DNA of 64,000 bases, taken from Pedobacter helvus. GTDB taxonomy: Bacteria > Bacteroidota > Bacteroidia > Sphingobacteriales > Sphingobacteriaceae. Under the pieces are notes generated by a model, which was not told the origin of the DNA, did no database searches, and saw only the letters and a program-made list of their open reading frames with translations. The position numbers and the translations under genes are program-made. Each line of letters starts with the position of its first letter. Position 1 is the first letter of the stretch. Of this stretch, positions 1 to 8,546 are shown one piece after another. The DNA lies in assembly GCF_005925325.1 (NCBI RefSeq), contig NZ_SRMP01000008.1, positions 44,676 to 108,675 of the forward strand, in the 5' to 3' direction.

Positions 1-76
1 GAAAACGCAATAGTTCAAAAAGCTCGTCTAAAAAACGTTGCTTGTTATCTTCTACATATTTTTTTATCTCTTGCAT
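1..76 (-). CDS. M20-family metallopeptidase/dipeptidase, N-terminal fragment
   Basis: Only the first 25 codons are inside the window; the gene runs off the left edge. Reading leftward from an ATG at 76 the frame is open and gives MQEIKKYVEDNKQRF followed by LDELFELLRF, an N-terminal helix that resembles the start of Bacteroidota M20/M25/M40 dipeptidases. Those enzymes are zinc aminoacyl- or dipeptidases of the cytoplasm. The metal-binding part is outside the window, so the assignment rests on this N-terminal pattern only. It is divergent from the next gene. Confidence 0.6.
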   Translation of the reverse strand, partial: MQEIKKYVEDNKQRFLDELFELLRF

Positions 77-206
77 AAGACTATTATTTGAAGCAAATAT
101 AGGAATTTTGACAGGAGCAGCAGACTAATTAAGGTCACAAATATTAAACGTTTTGCAGTAAAAAGGAGCGTTTTTCTTATTTTTAATATATCTACCAACC
201 AAACTG

Positions 207-1169
207 ATGCCTATGAAAAAGCTAACCCTTTGTTTGCTGCTGTTCAGCATTATCATTCTTTGCTCTTCATGGGGATTTTTTGCCCATAAAAGGATTAATC
301 AATTAGCTATTTTTACCTTGCCAGAAGGCATGATTGGCTTTTACAAAAACAATCACAAATATATAACTGAGCATGCCGTAGATCCGGATAAAAGGAGATA
401 CGCAGATACTGCCGAAGCACCTCGACATTATTTAGATGTAGAAAACTATGAAAGCCATATAGACAGTATTCCTGAGAAATGGAATGATGCAGTAAATAAA
501 TATGGAGCCAAAAAAATCGCCAAAGACGGCATGGTTCCATGGCAAATTCAGCGTAGCTATTACAACTTAATTAGAGCTTTTAAAGAGAGAGATTCGTTAA
601 AGATTTTAAAATACTCTGCAGATTTGGGGCATTATGTAGCCGATGCACATGTGCCCCTCCACACTACTGCAAATCACAATGGGCAACTTACCAACCAAAC
701 TGGTATACATGGATTTTGGGAAAGCAGGATACCAGAGCTATTCGCTAAAGACTACAACCTGTTAGTGGGCAAAGCTACTTACATAGAAGACCCATTAAAG
801 GAAGCTTGGAAAATAGTAAAGAATGCGCATACGATGGTAGATACAGTACTTAGTTTCGAAAAAAAGTTAAGCGAAAGCTTTCCTTCCGATCAGAAATATG
901 ATTTTTCAGTGCGTGGAAAGAATGTAATGAAACAATATTCTTTAGCTTACACCAAAGCCTACCAAAACATGATGAACGGAATGGTAGAAAGGCAAATGAA
1001 ATCTTCAATCCTTAAAGTAGGCTGCTTTTGGTTTTCTGCATGGGTAGATGCCGGTCAACCTGATTTAAGAAACATGATTAGGATTGAGGCAAGTATAGAA
1101 GAAAAGCAACAGGCTGAAAAAGTAGATAAGAAATATCACGAAGGAAAGATTATAGGAAGAGAGTTTTAA
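207..1169 (+). CDS. secreted zinc-dependent phospholipase C / S1-P1 nuclease-like protein
   Basis: The protein has 320 residues. A signal peptide (MKKLTLCLLLFSIIILCSS) is followed at once by Trp-Gly-Phe-Phe-Ala-His. A mature N-terminus starting with Trp plus a nearby His is a hallmark of the zinc phospholipase C/S1-P1 nuclease fold, where these groups bind zinc. Further likely ligands are in HAVDPDKRR, APRHYLD, DLGHYVADAHVPLH and HGFWES. The enzyme is expected in the periplasm, cleaving phosphodiesters in lipids or nucleic acids; the substrate cannot be told from sequence. An alternative ATG at 213 removes two residues and gives a more typical signal peptide. A shared terminator separates it from the convergent DedA gene. 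Confidence 0.75.
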   Translation: MPMKKLTLCLLLFSIIILCSSWGFFAHKRINQLAIFTLPEGMIGFYKNNHKYITEHAVDPDKRRYADTAEAPRHYLDVENYESHIDSIPEKWNDAVNKYGAKKIAKDGMVPWQIQRSYYNLIRAFKERDSLKILKYSADLGHYVADAHVPLHTTANHNGQLTNQTGIHGFWESRIPELFAKDYNLLVGKATYIEDPLKEAWKIVKNAHTMVDTVLSFEKKLSESFPSDQKYDFSVRGKNVMKQYSLAYTKAYQNMMNGMVERQMKSSILKVGCFWFSAWVDAGQPDLRNMIRIEASIEEKQQAEKVDKKYHEGKIIGREF

Positions 1170-1185
1170 CACTTAACCAATTAAA

Positions 1186-1210
1186 AAAGGCTTACGATTG
1201 GTAAGCCTTT
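1186..1210. terminator. bidirectional Rho-independent terminator
   Basis: AAAGGCTTAC and GTAAGCCTTT form a perfect 10-bp stem with a 5-base loop, flanked by A and T runs. It lies between the convergent phospholipase-like gene and dedA and can serve both. Confidence 0.8.
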
Positions 1211-1228
1211 ATATCATCATGTTAACTA

Positions 1229-1942
1229 TTAATCTTTGGTAATCTCTTCTTCAATTTGCTTTTCAATTGGCTTCTTTTTAAATAGAGACTTAATACCTGC
1301 AATTACTATTGGAGCAAACGTTCCTACAGCAATAATTACAATAATTACCTCAAAATTTTTCTCTACAAAAGGGATTTTACCTAGCAAATATCCACCAAAA
1401 GATAAACTGAAAATCCAAGCAAAACCGCCGATAATATTATAAGCAGTAAACTTACCAAAAGACATTCTTGCTGCACCAGCAACGAAAGGTGCTACTGTTC
1501 TAAAAATCGGCAAAAACCTACTAAACACTATCGCCTTAGAGCCATGTTTCTCAAAGTAGTCGTGCGCTTGGTGATAGTATTTCAGCTTTAATATTTTATT
1601 TTCTTCCTTAAAAACTTTAATACCAAAAAACTTACCTAAACGGTAATTTAGGGTGTTACCAGCAATGGCAGCAATAGTTAGCAAGAAACACATATACCAG
1701 ATATCCAAACCGGTATCGCCACCAGCAATTAAAGCACCTACAGCAAACAACATTGAGTCGCCAGGTAAAAACGGAGTAACTACAAATCCAGTTTCGGCAA
1801 AAATAATGATGAACAGAATAAGATAGGTCCAGGTTTTATAATTCTGGATAATCGTAACTAAGGTATCTTTAGTATCGGTAAGTAACCTGACAAATAAATC
1901 TAATATTTCCAATGTATCTAAATTTTCCGCTAAAATAAACAA
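1229..1942 (-). CDS. DedA-family membrane protein
   Basis: The protein has 237 residues with several hydrophobic helices. It carries the DedA/SNARE-associated (VTT) signatures: an acidic residue then PFLPGDS near residue 60, and an amphipathic re-entrant segment with conserved arginines (SRFLPIFRTVAPFVAGAARM) near residue 140. DedA proteins sit in the inner membrane and are linked to lipid carrier flipping and membrane homeostasis. The C-terminus is short and highly charged (KKKPIEKQIEEE). It is transcribed away from dnaN's end and convergent with the upstream secreted enzyme. The family is clear; the lipid substrate is not. Confidence 0.9.
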   Translation of the reverse strand: MFILAENLDTLEILDLFVRLLTDTKDTLVTIIQNYKTWTYLILFIIIFAETGFVVTPFLPGDSMLFAVGALIAGGDTGLDIWYMCFLLTIAAIAGNTLNYRLGKFFGIKVFKEENKILKLKYYHQAHDYFEKHGSKAIVFSRFLPIFRTVAPFVAGAARMSFGKFTAYNIIGGFAWIFSLSFGGYLLGKIPFVEKNFEVIIVIIAVGTFAPIVIAGIKSLFKKKPIEKQIEEEITKD

Positions 1943-2035
1943 TAAGACCTGTAAAAAAAGGGCAATTTCAGATTATGACATTCGATTGGTTCAAGTCTCT
2001 GCTAGCCATCACTTTATTACATTTTGTGCATAAAC

Positions 2036-2067
2036 AAAAAAGTCCGAGCATTTGAACTCAGACTTTC
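2036..2067 (-). terminator. Rho-independent terminator after dnaN
   Basis: The stem AAAGTCCGAG/CTCAGACTTT (10 bp with one G-T) has an 8-base loop and a T run on the minus strand, 25 bases past the dnaN stop. Confidence 0.75.
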
Positions 2068-2089
2068 CTTTATCAGGATATTTGATTTA

Positions 2090-3214
2090 CTAGTAAGCGC
2101 TGTTAAGCATTACCGGCATTACCAACATTAAAACATCTTCGTTTTCGTCGTTAGTTTGAGGGATTAACAAACCAGCTCTATTAGGAGTAGAAAGTTCTAA
2201 AGTCACTTCCTCGCCACTTAGATTATTCAGCATTTCAATTAAAAAACGAGCATTGAAACCAATTTCTAAATCTTCACCATCATATTGACAACTTAAACGC
2301 TCATGAGCTTCGTTAGCGAAATCTAAATCTTCAGAAGAAATATGTAACTCGCTACCATTGATTTTTAAACGAACTTGATGTGTAGTTTTATTAGCGAAAA
2401 TCACTACCCTACGCAAAGTATTCAAGAATAAAGCTCTGTCAATGACTAATTTGTTAGGGTTATTAGCAGGGATCACCGCTTCGTAGTCTGGATAACGTTC
2501 ATCAATTAAACGACAGATCAAGTTGATGTTTTCGAACTTGAAAAATGCACTTGTTGCGTTATAATCAACAGAAACGTTGATGTCGTTATTTGGTAAAGCT
2601 GCCTTTAATAAGGTTAACGCTTTTTTAGGTAAGATAAAAGATGATGCTTTTTCAGCTTTACTATCATTTCTTCTATAACGCACCAATTTATGAGCGTCAG
2701 TGGCTACAAAAGTGATATTTTGAGGAGACAGCTGACAATAAACACCTGTCATCGCCGGACGAAGCTCATCGTTACTTACTGCAAAAATTGTTTTGGTAAT
2801 AGCTTCGCTTAAAACAGTAGCAGGCAAATTTACTGAAGATGCGTTGTCTACTACAGGAATTTTAGGAAAATCGTCACCATTCTCGCCACTTAATTTATAT
2901 TTTCCATCACCAGCACTAATTTCAATTGCAAAGTTATTATCATCTACATGGAAAGTAATTGGCTGATCTGGCAAAGTTTTTAACGTATCTAACAAAATTC
3001 TAGATGGAACCGCAACTTTACCTTCTTCTTTCGATTCAACAGGCAAAGAAGTAGTCATGCTTGTTTGTAAATCGGTAGCAGAAATAGTTAAATTTCCTTC
3101 CTTAATTTCAAACAAAAAGTTCTCCAAGATAGGCAATACCGTGCTGCTACTCGAAGCACCATTAACGGTTTGTAAATGTTTTAATAATGTCGATGTGGAT
3201 ACTATAAATCTCAT
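2090..3214 (-). CDS. dnaN: DNA polymerase III beta subunit (sliding clamp)
   Basis: The protein has 374 residues, the normal length for the clamp. It starts MRFIVSTSTLLKHLQTVNG and ends LMLVMPVMLNSAY; a conserved LPI/LMPV-type C-terminal end is typical of beta clamps. The three repeated clamp domains span roughly 1-120, 130-250 and 250-374. The dimeric ring tethers DNA polymerase III to DNA. It sits directly downstream of gldG on the same strand with only 33 bases between, an arrangement known in Bacteroidota. It may therefore be transcribed partly with gldFG, and the terminator after dnaN fits this. Confidence 0.97.
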   Translation of the reverse strand: MRFIVSTSTLLKHLQTVNGASSSSTVLPILENFLFEIKEGNLTISATDLQTSMTTSLPVESKEEGKVAVPSRILLDTLKTLPDQPITFHVDDNNFAIEISAGDGKYKLSGENGDDFPKIPVVDNASSVNLPATVLSEAITKTIFAVSNDELRPAMTGVYCQLSPQNITFVATDAHKLVRYRRNDSKAEKASSFILPKKALTLLKAALPNNDINVSVDYNATSAFFKFENINLICRLIDERYPDYEAVIPANNPNKLVIDRALFLNTLRRVVIFANKTTHQVRLKINGSELHISSEDLDFANEAHERLSCQYDGEDLEIGFNARFLIEMLNNLSGEEVTLELSTPNRAGLLIPQTNDENEDVLMLVMPVMLNSAY

Positions 3215-3247
3215 AGCTTGTTTTATATAGACTCAAAAGTATGAAAA

Positions 3248-4951
3248 TTACCTTGCATACTTATGTTTACGATAATAATGTTGAAAAATTGCAAAACATA
3301 TCAACAACAGAATTGGCAGCACAGTATTTACTAACTGCCATTTCGTTTTTTCGGTACGTACTAAGGTCTTATCCAATGGCCTAACCGTAACTTCTTTATT
3401 TCGCAGAGCGATTAGATTATCTTCGTTTGTAAAATAATCTACGATATTGAGAAGCAGGCCTTTGTTCCCAAAATTTTGCTGTGTATATCTATCAAAGCCT
3501 AATGGAAAAGGCGAACCATCTCCAGAAACTTGGTTACGAAAAATATCACCATCGCCCAATACAATCATTTTTGCTGGCTTGCTTTGTGCAGGTAAATCGT
3601 ATTTTTCGGTAATACCTTCTGGCACAGGTCGGTTTAAGAACACAGATTTAAAACTTCCTTCTAACAAAACACCTACATTCTTTGGTACACTGGTAAATTC
3701 TTTCTGTGTAGGTTGCTCTTCTACCATTTGCAGGTTAAACATTTTTGGGGAGGTGTAAACCTTATTGTAAGGCGATGTAGTCAATATCACTCGCTTATTC
3801 ACATTTTTGCTCCCAATTGTATCAACTGTGCTGGCAAATTCAGCTTTGATATGATCTAAGTTTTTCACTAAATTATTGCTGGTATCTGGCAATAAAATTG
3901 GATAATATAACCACGGCGCCATTTGGATATCGCCTCTCGGACCGCCAGTAGCTACAGGAATTTCCGCAGAATTTACATCAGCAATGATATCATAGTTGAT
4001 ACGAGCTCCATACTCGAACAACATATCATCTAAATTGAGATTGTTGTTGGTTGCCATGAAAGATCTGCCGCTGCGCAAACTATCTAGCTCCATCCGCACC
4101 TGATCTAACGACCAAACCACATGGCCACCTTTCATCACAAAATAATTGATTTTATACTTTTGCGCTTCTGTAAATGTTTTTAAAGGTTTAGCAACCACCA
4201 ACATCTTCAAACTGTCTAAGCCTTGTTTGGTAATCGAATCGAGATTTACCCTTCCCACCACATAGCTATCAGACAAAGCCGTAATCGCATCATACAAATA
4301 ACGATTATCGGGTTCACCATTACCTTCAGTAAAACCAATACGTGGATTATATCCAGTGATCACCTTTTTTAAGGAAGAAGTAAACACATATTCTAAGTTT
4401 TTGATAGAATTGTTGATGCTTTCATCATAATTTGAAGCTTCGCCCCCTAAATTTTGAAGCAACTTAACAGGCATGCGCTTTCCATTACTTTCTATCAGCG
4501 CCATCGGAAACACCAGCTTTTCAGAAAAACCAGCATCAGTTTTAATGTTGATGTTAGTAGGTCTGATGCCCATTTCATACAAATGCTGAATTACCGTATC
4601 TCGCTCTTCTAAAGTTAAACCTGACACGGGATCTATAAAAACTACTTTAAAGTTCGCTTTAGAATAGGCCTTGTAGTCGGCCAGCATATCTTTAGTGGCG
4701 TTGCGCAAACGTTTAAAAGCGGAAGGCATATCTCCATCCAAGAACACTGTTACAATTACCTCATTCTTGTTTTTCTTTAAAGTCTCCTTGGTTTTTTCAG
4801 TGAGTGTAAATCGCTTTTCTTTTGTAAAATCTATTCTAGTGTATGCAAATTGAGCGAGGATATTTACTAAAAGCAGAACGAATACAAATACTATCGAATG
4901 CAAATAACCTTTACGCTTTAAGCTTTCACCTTTAAGCTTTTTCGTTACCAT
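3248..4951 (-). CDS. gldG: gliding-motility ABC transporter component GldG
   Basis: The protein has 567 residues. An N-terminal transmembrane helix (residues about 16-36) and a C-terminal one (near 540-560) bracket a large extracytoplasmic region with the ABC-type uncharacterised/GldG fold (NEVIVTVFLDG, GDGDIFRN near residue 470). GldG works with GldF and GldA as an ABC transporter needed for gliding or T9SS-linked functions in Flavobacterium; its cargo is unknown. The first 7 bases overlap the end of gldF, so the two are translationally coupled. There is no truncation. Confidence 0.93.
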   Translation of the reverse strand: MVTKKLKGESLKRKGYLHSIVFVFVLLLVNILAQFAYTRIDFTKEKRFTLTEKTKETLKKNKNEVIVTVFLDGDMPSAFKRLRNATKDMLADYKAYSKANFKVVFIDPVSGLTLEERDTVIQHLYEMGIRPTNINIKTDAGFSEKLVFPMALIESNGKRMPVKLLQNLGGEASNYDESINNSIKNLEYVFTSSLKKVITGYNPRIGFTEGNGEPDNRYLYDAITALSDSYVVGRVNLDSITKQGLDSLKMLVVAKPLKTFTEAQKYKINYFVMKGGHVVWSLDQVRMELDSLRSGRSFMATNNNLNLDDMLFEYGARINYDIIADVNSAEIPVATGGPRGDIQMAPWLYYPILLPDTSNNLVKNLDHIKAEFASTVDTIGSKNVNKRVILTTSPYNKVYTSPKMFNLQMVEEQPTQKEFTSVPKNVGVLLEGSFKSVFLNRPVPEGITEKYDLPAQSKPAKMIVLGDGDIFRNQVSGDGSPFPLGFDRYTQQNFGNKGLLLNIVDYFTNEDNLIALRNKEVTVRPLDKTLVRTEKTKWQLVNTVLPILLLICFAIFQHYYRKHKYAR

Positions 4952-5673
4952 TTCCTACCTCCTATCGCAAGTTTGGTTAAACCTAAAAACAAGGCCACAA
5001 AGCTGATGAAATAGACTACATCCCTTGTATCCAGAACTCCTCTACTGATAGATTGATAGTGTTCGTTAATTCCCAAGTTTACCAATGAACTTTCTATACC
5101 TGCGAAAGCAGAAATTTTACTTACCGAATCGAAACCACTATAGGCGAAAAAGCATATAAACACAGCAACAGCAAAGGCAATAATCTGGTTTTTAGTAATT
5201 GATGAAGCAAAGATACCGACTGCCACAAATGCATTACCTAATAGGAACAAACCTATATAAGATCCAATTACTGCTCCTGTATCTATATTTCCTTTTGGCA
5301 AACCTAGTTGCGAAATGCTATAATAATAAATGAGTGTAGGCACTAAAGAAAATAGCACTAACATCATACAAGCCAAATATTTAGCAGTAATGATTTGTAG
5401 ATCTGTCAATGGTCTTGTAGCTAGCAAAACGTAAGTTCCTTCTTTTCTCTCTTCTGCAAAAGAGCGCATGGTAATTGCAGAGATCAGAAACATAAAAAGA
5501 TAAGGAACCAAGCTAAAAAAACCATCCATTTCGGCATAGCCGTACTCTAAAATTGAAGTATCAGGAAAAAACCAAAACATAAGACCACAAGCGAGTAAAA
5601 ATATGCCGATGGTAATGTATGCCATGGACGAACTGAGGAAACTGAATAATTCTCGTTTAAATACTGCTAGCAT
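4945..5673 (-). CDS. gldF: gliding-motility ABC transporter permease GldF
   Basis: The protein has 242 residues with six predicted membrane helices, beginning MLAVFKRELFSFLSSSMAY, the ABC-2 permease N-terminus. The conserved EERKEGTYVLLATRPLT segment (near residue 92) is the coupling region that contacts the ATPase. A longer frame opens at 5733, but its extra 20 codons lie in the terminator of the preceding gene and read as non-protein sequence; the ATG at 5673 is chosen. It overlaps gldG by 7 bases. The partner ATPase gldA is 3 kb upstream on the same strand, separated by four beta-barrel genes. Confidence 0.92.
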   Translation of the reverse strand: MLAVFKRELFSFLSSSMAYITIGIFLLACGLMFWFFPDTSILEYGYAEMDGFFSLVPYLFMFLISAITMRSFAEERKEGTYVLLATRPLTDLQIITAKYLACMMLVLFSLVPTLIYYYSISQLGLPKGNIDTGAVIGSYIGLFLLGNAFVAVGIFASSITKNQIIAFAVAVFICFFAYSGFDSVSKISAFAGIESSLVNLGINEHYQSISRGVLDTRDVVYFISFVALFLGLTKLAIGGRKW

Positions 5674-5718
5674 GCCGTTATATAGGAATGACGAAGTTAT
5701 ACAATATCTATTAAAACA

Positions 5719-5750
5719 AAAAAGCCCCGACAAAATTGTCGGGGCTTTGG
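5719..5750 (-). terminator. Rho-independent terminator
   Basis: AAAGCCCCGACAA/TTGTCGGGGCTTT is a perfect 13-bp stem with a 2-base loop, followed on the minus strand by a T run. It ends the beta-barrel gene upstream and insulates gldF. Confidence 0.9.
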
Positions 5751-5766
5751 TTATATATTACTTTTC

Positions 5767-6417
5767 TTAGAAGTTAAAACCTAAGCCAACTGAGAAAACT
5801 TTGTGTTTAGAAGAACTCTCACTTGAATTTTGTATAGTAGTTAAACCTAGACCATAACCAGCATGCAAATTTAGCCCATTAATCAACGTATATCCTCCTA
5901 AAAAGTTAATTCCAAATTCCACTCTTCTATATAGACCATCTTCAGAGCCAAATTCTAAGTCATCTTTTTCAGTGCTCTCTAAATTCGCTGAAATAGCATA
6001 AGCCACGTACGGCCCAGCTCCAATAAAAAACTTTCCGCCGCCAACTTTAAAATTTGCTAAAAAGTTTACGGGAAGTTCAAGATAGGAATAATTAAAAGTA
6101 AATATTTCATTTCCTTGTAAATCGGAAGGATCAATATCAATCTCTTCCATAGCTTTTCTCATATTAAATTTTGCGCCTTTTCCAATATAAGTTAAACCTG
6201 GTTGAAAAGAAAACAGAGGGGAGATATTAATGTCCGCTATAGCCCCTACGTAAAACGATGTTTTAGAATCTGTATTACGAGAAGCAATTTCATTAGAAAA
6301 ATCTATAGTAGGAAAAGCAACGCCTGCTTTAATTCCAAAAAATACAGGCTTGTTTTGAGCATTTGCCGCAACACTTAAACCAGCTACAAGCGTTAACAAT
6401 AGAAGGATTTTTTTCAT
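5767..6417 (-). CDS. PorT-like outer-membrane beta-barrel protein (copy 1)
   Basis: The protein has 216 residues with a Sec signal peptide (MKKILLLLTLVAGLSVAANA|QNKP). Alternating hydrophobic strands (FSFQPGLTYIGKG, YLELPVNFLANF, VEFGINFLGGYTL, LHAGYGLGLT) and a C-terminal aromatic end KVFSVGLGFNF are those of a small outer-membrane barrel (PorT/OMP_b-brl_2 type). The ATG at 6417 is used; a start at 6444 would add nine residues ahead of the signal peptide. The paralogue directly upstream shares the signal peptide, the last 12 residues and even the terminator, so this is a recent tandem duplicate. The ligand or role is unknown. Confidence 0.85.
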   Translation of the reverse strand: MKKILLLLTLVAGLSVAANAQNKPVFFGIKAGVAFPTIDFSNEIASRNTDSKTSFYVGAIADINISPLFSFQPGLTYIGKGAKFNMRKAMEEIDIDPSDLQGNEIFTFNYSYLELPVNFLANFKVGGGKFFIGAGPYVAYAISANLESTEKDDLEFGSEDGLYRRVEFGINFLGGYTLINGLNLHAGYGLGLTTIQNSSESSSKHKVFSVGLGFNF

Positions 6418-6465
6418 TTTAACTTGATTGTTAATTAGACACAAAACTATAAAATTAGTACAAAC

Positions 6466-6499
6466 AAAAAAGCCTTTCCGAAATCGGAAAGGCTTTTGG
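6466..6499 (-). terminator. Rho-independent terminator
   Basis: AAAAGCCTTTCCGA/TCGGAAAGGCTTTT is a perfect 14-bp stem with a 2-base loop. It is nearly the same sequence as the terminator at 7226-7261, but it lies upstream of copy 1 and downstream of copy 2. Confidence 0.9.
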
Positions 6500-6519
6500 T
6501 GTAATATAAATTGCTTTTC

Positions 6520-7161
6520 TTAGAAGTTAAAACCTACGCCAACTGAGAAAACTTTGTTTTTGGTAGCTAAATTAACTCCTGAATTTTCATCATTTACTAT
6601 TTTACCTAAACCTAAGCCATAGCCAGCGTGGAAATTTAAACCGTTAGTTAACTGGTAACCAGCTAGAAAGTTCAATCCAAAATCCATTCTTTTAAACTCT
6701 CCATCATTGGATCCAAATGGTATGTCTTCTTTAACATCACCTGCTTTACCATTACCTGATAATGCATAAGCCGCATAAGGTCCTGCACCTACAAAGAATT
6801 TACCAGAACCAGCGTCAAAGTTAGCTACTAAATTTACAGGCAACTCTAAGTATGAAATATTGATAGAACCTGATAAATCAGATCCCTCTTCTCCAAAAAA
6901 GGCATCACCAGACTTTGTTCCTTTACTCATGAAAGTTAAACCTGGCTGAACCGAGAACATACTCGAAACCTTGATATCAGCGATACCACCAACATAAAAT
7001 GTTGTTTTTGAATCGAGACTAACAGAAGTTCCCATTGCAGAGAAAGTTAGGTTAGGAAATGCCACACCCGCTTTAACTCCAAAAGATACAGGTTTGTCTT
7101 GAGCGTTTGCCGCAACATTTAAACCTGCTGCAAGCGTTAATAATAGAAGGATTTTTTTCAT
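6520..7161 (-). CDS. PorT-like outer-membrane beta-barrel protein (copy 2)
   Basis: The protein has 213 residues: signal peptide MKKILLLLTLAAGLNVAANA|QDKP, then barrel strands (MFSVQPGLTFMSKG, YLELPVNLVANF, MDFGLNFLAGYQL, FHAGYGLGLG) and the C-terminal KVFSVGVGFNF. It is clearly paralogous to the adjacent gene along its whole length; the differences concentrate in the predicted surface loops (near residues 45-55, 85-100 and 180-195), as expected for barrels under diversifying pressure. It is located in the outer membrane. Nothing in the sequence identifies a ligand. Confidence 0.85.
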   Translation of the reverse strand: MKKILLLLTLAAGLNVAANAQDKPVSFGVKAGVAFPNLTFSAMGTSVSLDSKTTFYVGGIADIKVSSMFSVQPGLTFMSKGTKSGDAFFGEEGSDLSGSINISYLELPVNLVANFDAGSGKFFVGAGPYAAYALSGNGKAGDVKEDIPFGSNDGEFKRMDFGLNFLAGYQLTNGLNFHAGYGLGLGKIVNDENSGVNLATKNKVFSVGVGFNF

Positions 7162-7225
7162 TTTAATTTGATTATTTTTTTGATTGTTAATTAATTATAT
7201 GCAAAACTATAAATTTAGTGGAAAT

Positions 7226-7261
7226 AAAAAAGCCTTTCCGAAAAAACGGAAAGGCTTTTGA
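7226..7261 (-). terminator. Rho-independent terminator
   Basis: AAAAGCCTTTCCG/CGGAAAGGCTTTT is a 13-bp perfect stem with an A6 loop, after the 7282-7818 gene on the minus strand. Confidence 0.9.
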
Positions 7262-7281
7262 TATTTTTTTGTTTCTATGGT

Positions 7282-7818
7282 TTACAAACCGAAGTTTAAA
7301 GCAGCTCTTAAACCGATAAACGATGCTGTCCCATTGTTAGACCAACCTTCGTAACGAGCACCAAAATCAATTGCCATTTTATCCGCTACTGGAAATTCAA
7401 CACCTACGCTAGGTGCGTATAAAAATGACGTGCCACCACCTGATTCTGTAGAAAAAGCAGCTCCTAACTGACCTTGAGCATAAAAGTTCTCAGCTAAAAA
7501 ATATCTAACACCTGCCTTAACAGGAATTGAGCCAAAACTAGGTGCCTTTGCGGTAACTCCCATAAAAGTAACCTCTTTACCTGTGAAACTTAAGTAACCA
7601 GCTTCACCAACAAAATTTAATTTATTAGCGATAGGCGCCTGAAAATTTAATGAACCTCCAACACCAAAATCATAACCGTCTTTTAAATCTCCCATTGGAA
7701 ATGCGAAATCCGCACCTACGCCAATTTTAGAGCCATTCATTGCTGGATCTTTTGTTTGTGCATTAGCAGCTAGACCTAAACCAGCTACAAGAGCTAATGA
7801 TAATAGTAATTTTTTCAT
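7282..7818 (-). CDS. small outer-membrane beta-barrel protein
   Basis: The protein has 178 residues: signal peptide MKKLLLSLALVAGLGLAANA|QTKD, then repeated amphipathic strands (GVGADFAFPMGD, FGVGGSLNFQAPI, IPVKAGVRYFLAENFYAQGQLGAAF, MAIDFGARYEGWSN) and a C-terminal FIGLRAALNFGL. The pattern is an eight-stranded OmpW/OmpA-like barrel. It is related in design to the next gene (7960-8502: the strand 'FGARYEGWSN' versus 'FGLRYEAWTN'), forming a second paralogous pair beside the PorT-like pair. It has its own terminator and a spacer of about 140 bases upstream, so it is probably transcribed alone. Confidence 0.8.
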   Translation of the reverse strand: MKKLLLSLALVAGLGLAANAQTKDPAMNGSKIGVGADFAFPMGDLKDGYDFGVGGSLNFQAPIANKLNFVGEAGYLSFTGKEVTFMGVTAKAPSFGSIPVKAGVRYFLAENFYAQGQLGAAFSTESGGGTSFLYAPSVGVEFPVADKMAIDFGARYEGWSNNGTASFIGLRAALNFGL

Positions 7819-7959
7819 ACTGTTTAACGTAATTTAAATTTGTGTATTAATTAATAAACTGCATCAATAGACACAACAACATTGCCAATAGTTACAAAAA
7901 TTAGCAAACAAAAGTATAAACAAATGAAAAACAGCACTTTAATTTAAAAAATAAATTAC

Positions 7960-8502
7960 CTATATTCCAAAAACGTAACCTAACTTCAAGCCAATAAAGG
8001 AGAAACTTGTAGTTTTTAAAGTAGATGTTGCCCCATAACTGGTATTGGTCCAAGCCTCGTATCTTAACCCAAATTCCAGTTTATTATTTGAGCTTCCTGT
8101 TTTAAAGTAAGTTCCAAAACCAGGCGACCACACGAAAGAAGTTCTGGAAGATGCGCCCATGTGAAAGGCAGCTCCCGCCTGTCCTTCTATATAAAAATCT
8201 GGACTTGGATAATGTTTAAAGCCTAATTTAACTGGCACCGCCTCAATATTTTCTAGTTTTGTTCCTAACTTTTTTTTCGTTAGAAATAGGTTATACCCCC
8301 CGTTAGCCGTAATTGCATATTTATCGGCCAGCGCAATTTCCGCTTTTACAGAGCCTCCAAAACCTACGCCACTGATACTAGAAGCATTACCGGTTGGCAA
8401 ATTAATTTCTGGAGCTAAGCCAATTCTCACTTGCTGAGCGTGCGCATTAAAAAAAATTGAAGCAGCTAACAAAAATAGGAAGATGGATGTTTTAAATTTC
8501 AT
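7960..8502 (-). CDS. small outer-membrane beta-barrel protein
   Basis: The protein has 180 residues from the ATG at 8502 (signal peptide MKFKTSIFLFLLAASIFFNAHA|QQVR). Barrel-like strands include FGGSVKAEIALADKYAITANGGYNLF, VPVKLGFKHY and LEFGLRYEAWTN, and the C-terminus is FSFIGLKLGYVFGI, ending with a hydrophobic residue as in outer-membrane barrels. A start at 8526 would add eight charged residues before the signal peptide and is less likely. It is 44 bases downstream of gldA on the same strand and could be the last gene of a GDPD-gldA-barrel transcript. Function unknown. Confidence 0.78.
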   Translation of the reverse strand: MKFKTSIFLFLLAASIFFNAHAQQVRIGLAPEINLPTGNASSISGVGFGGSVKAEIALADKYAITANGGYNLFLTKKKLGTKLENIEAVPVKLGFKHYPSPDFYIEGQAGAAFHMGASSRTSFVWSPGFGTYFKTGSSNNKLEFGLRYEAWTNTSYGATSTLKTTSFSFIGLKLGYVFGI

Positions 8503-8546
8503 ATTGTATTTACGTAAGTAGACCATCTCAAAAATGGCAAAAGAGA

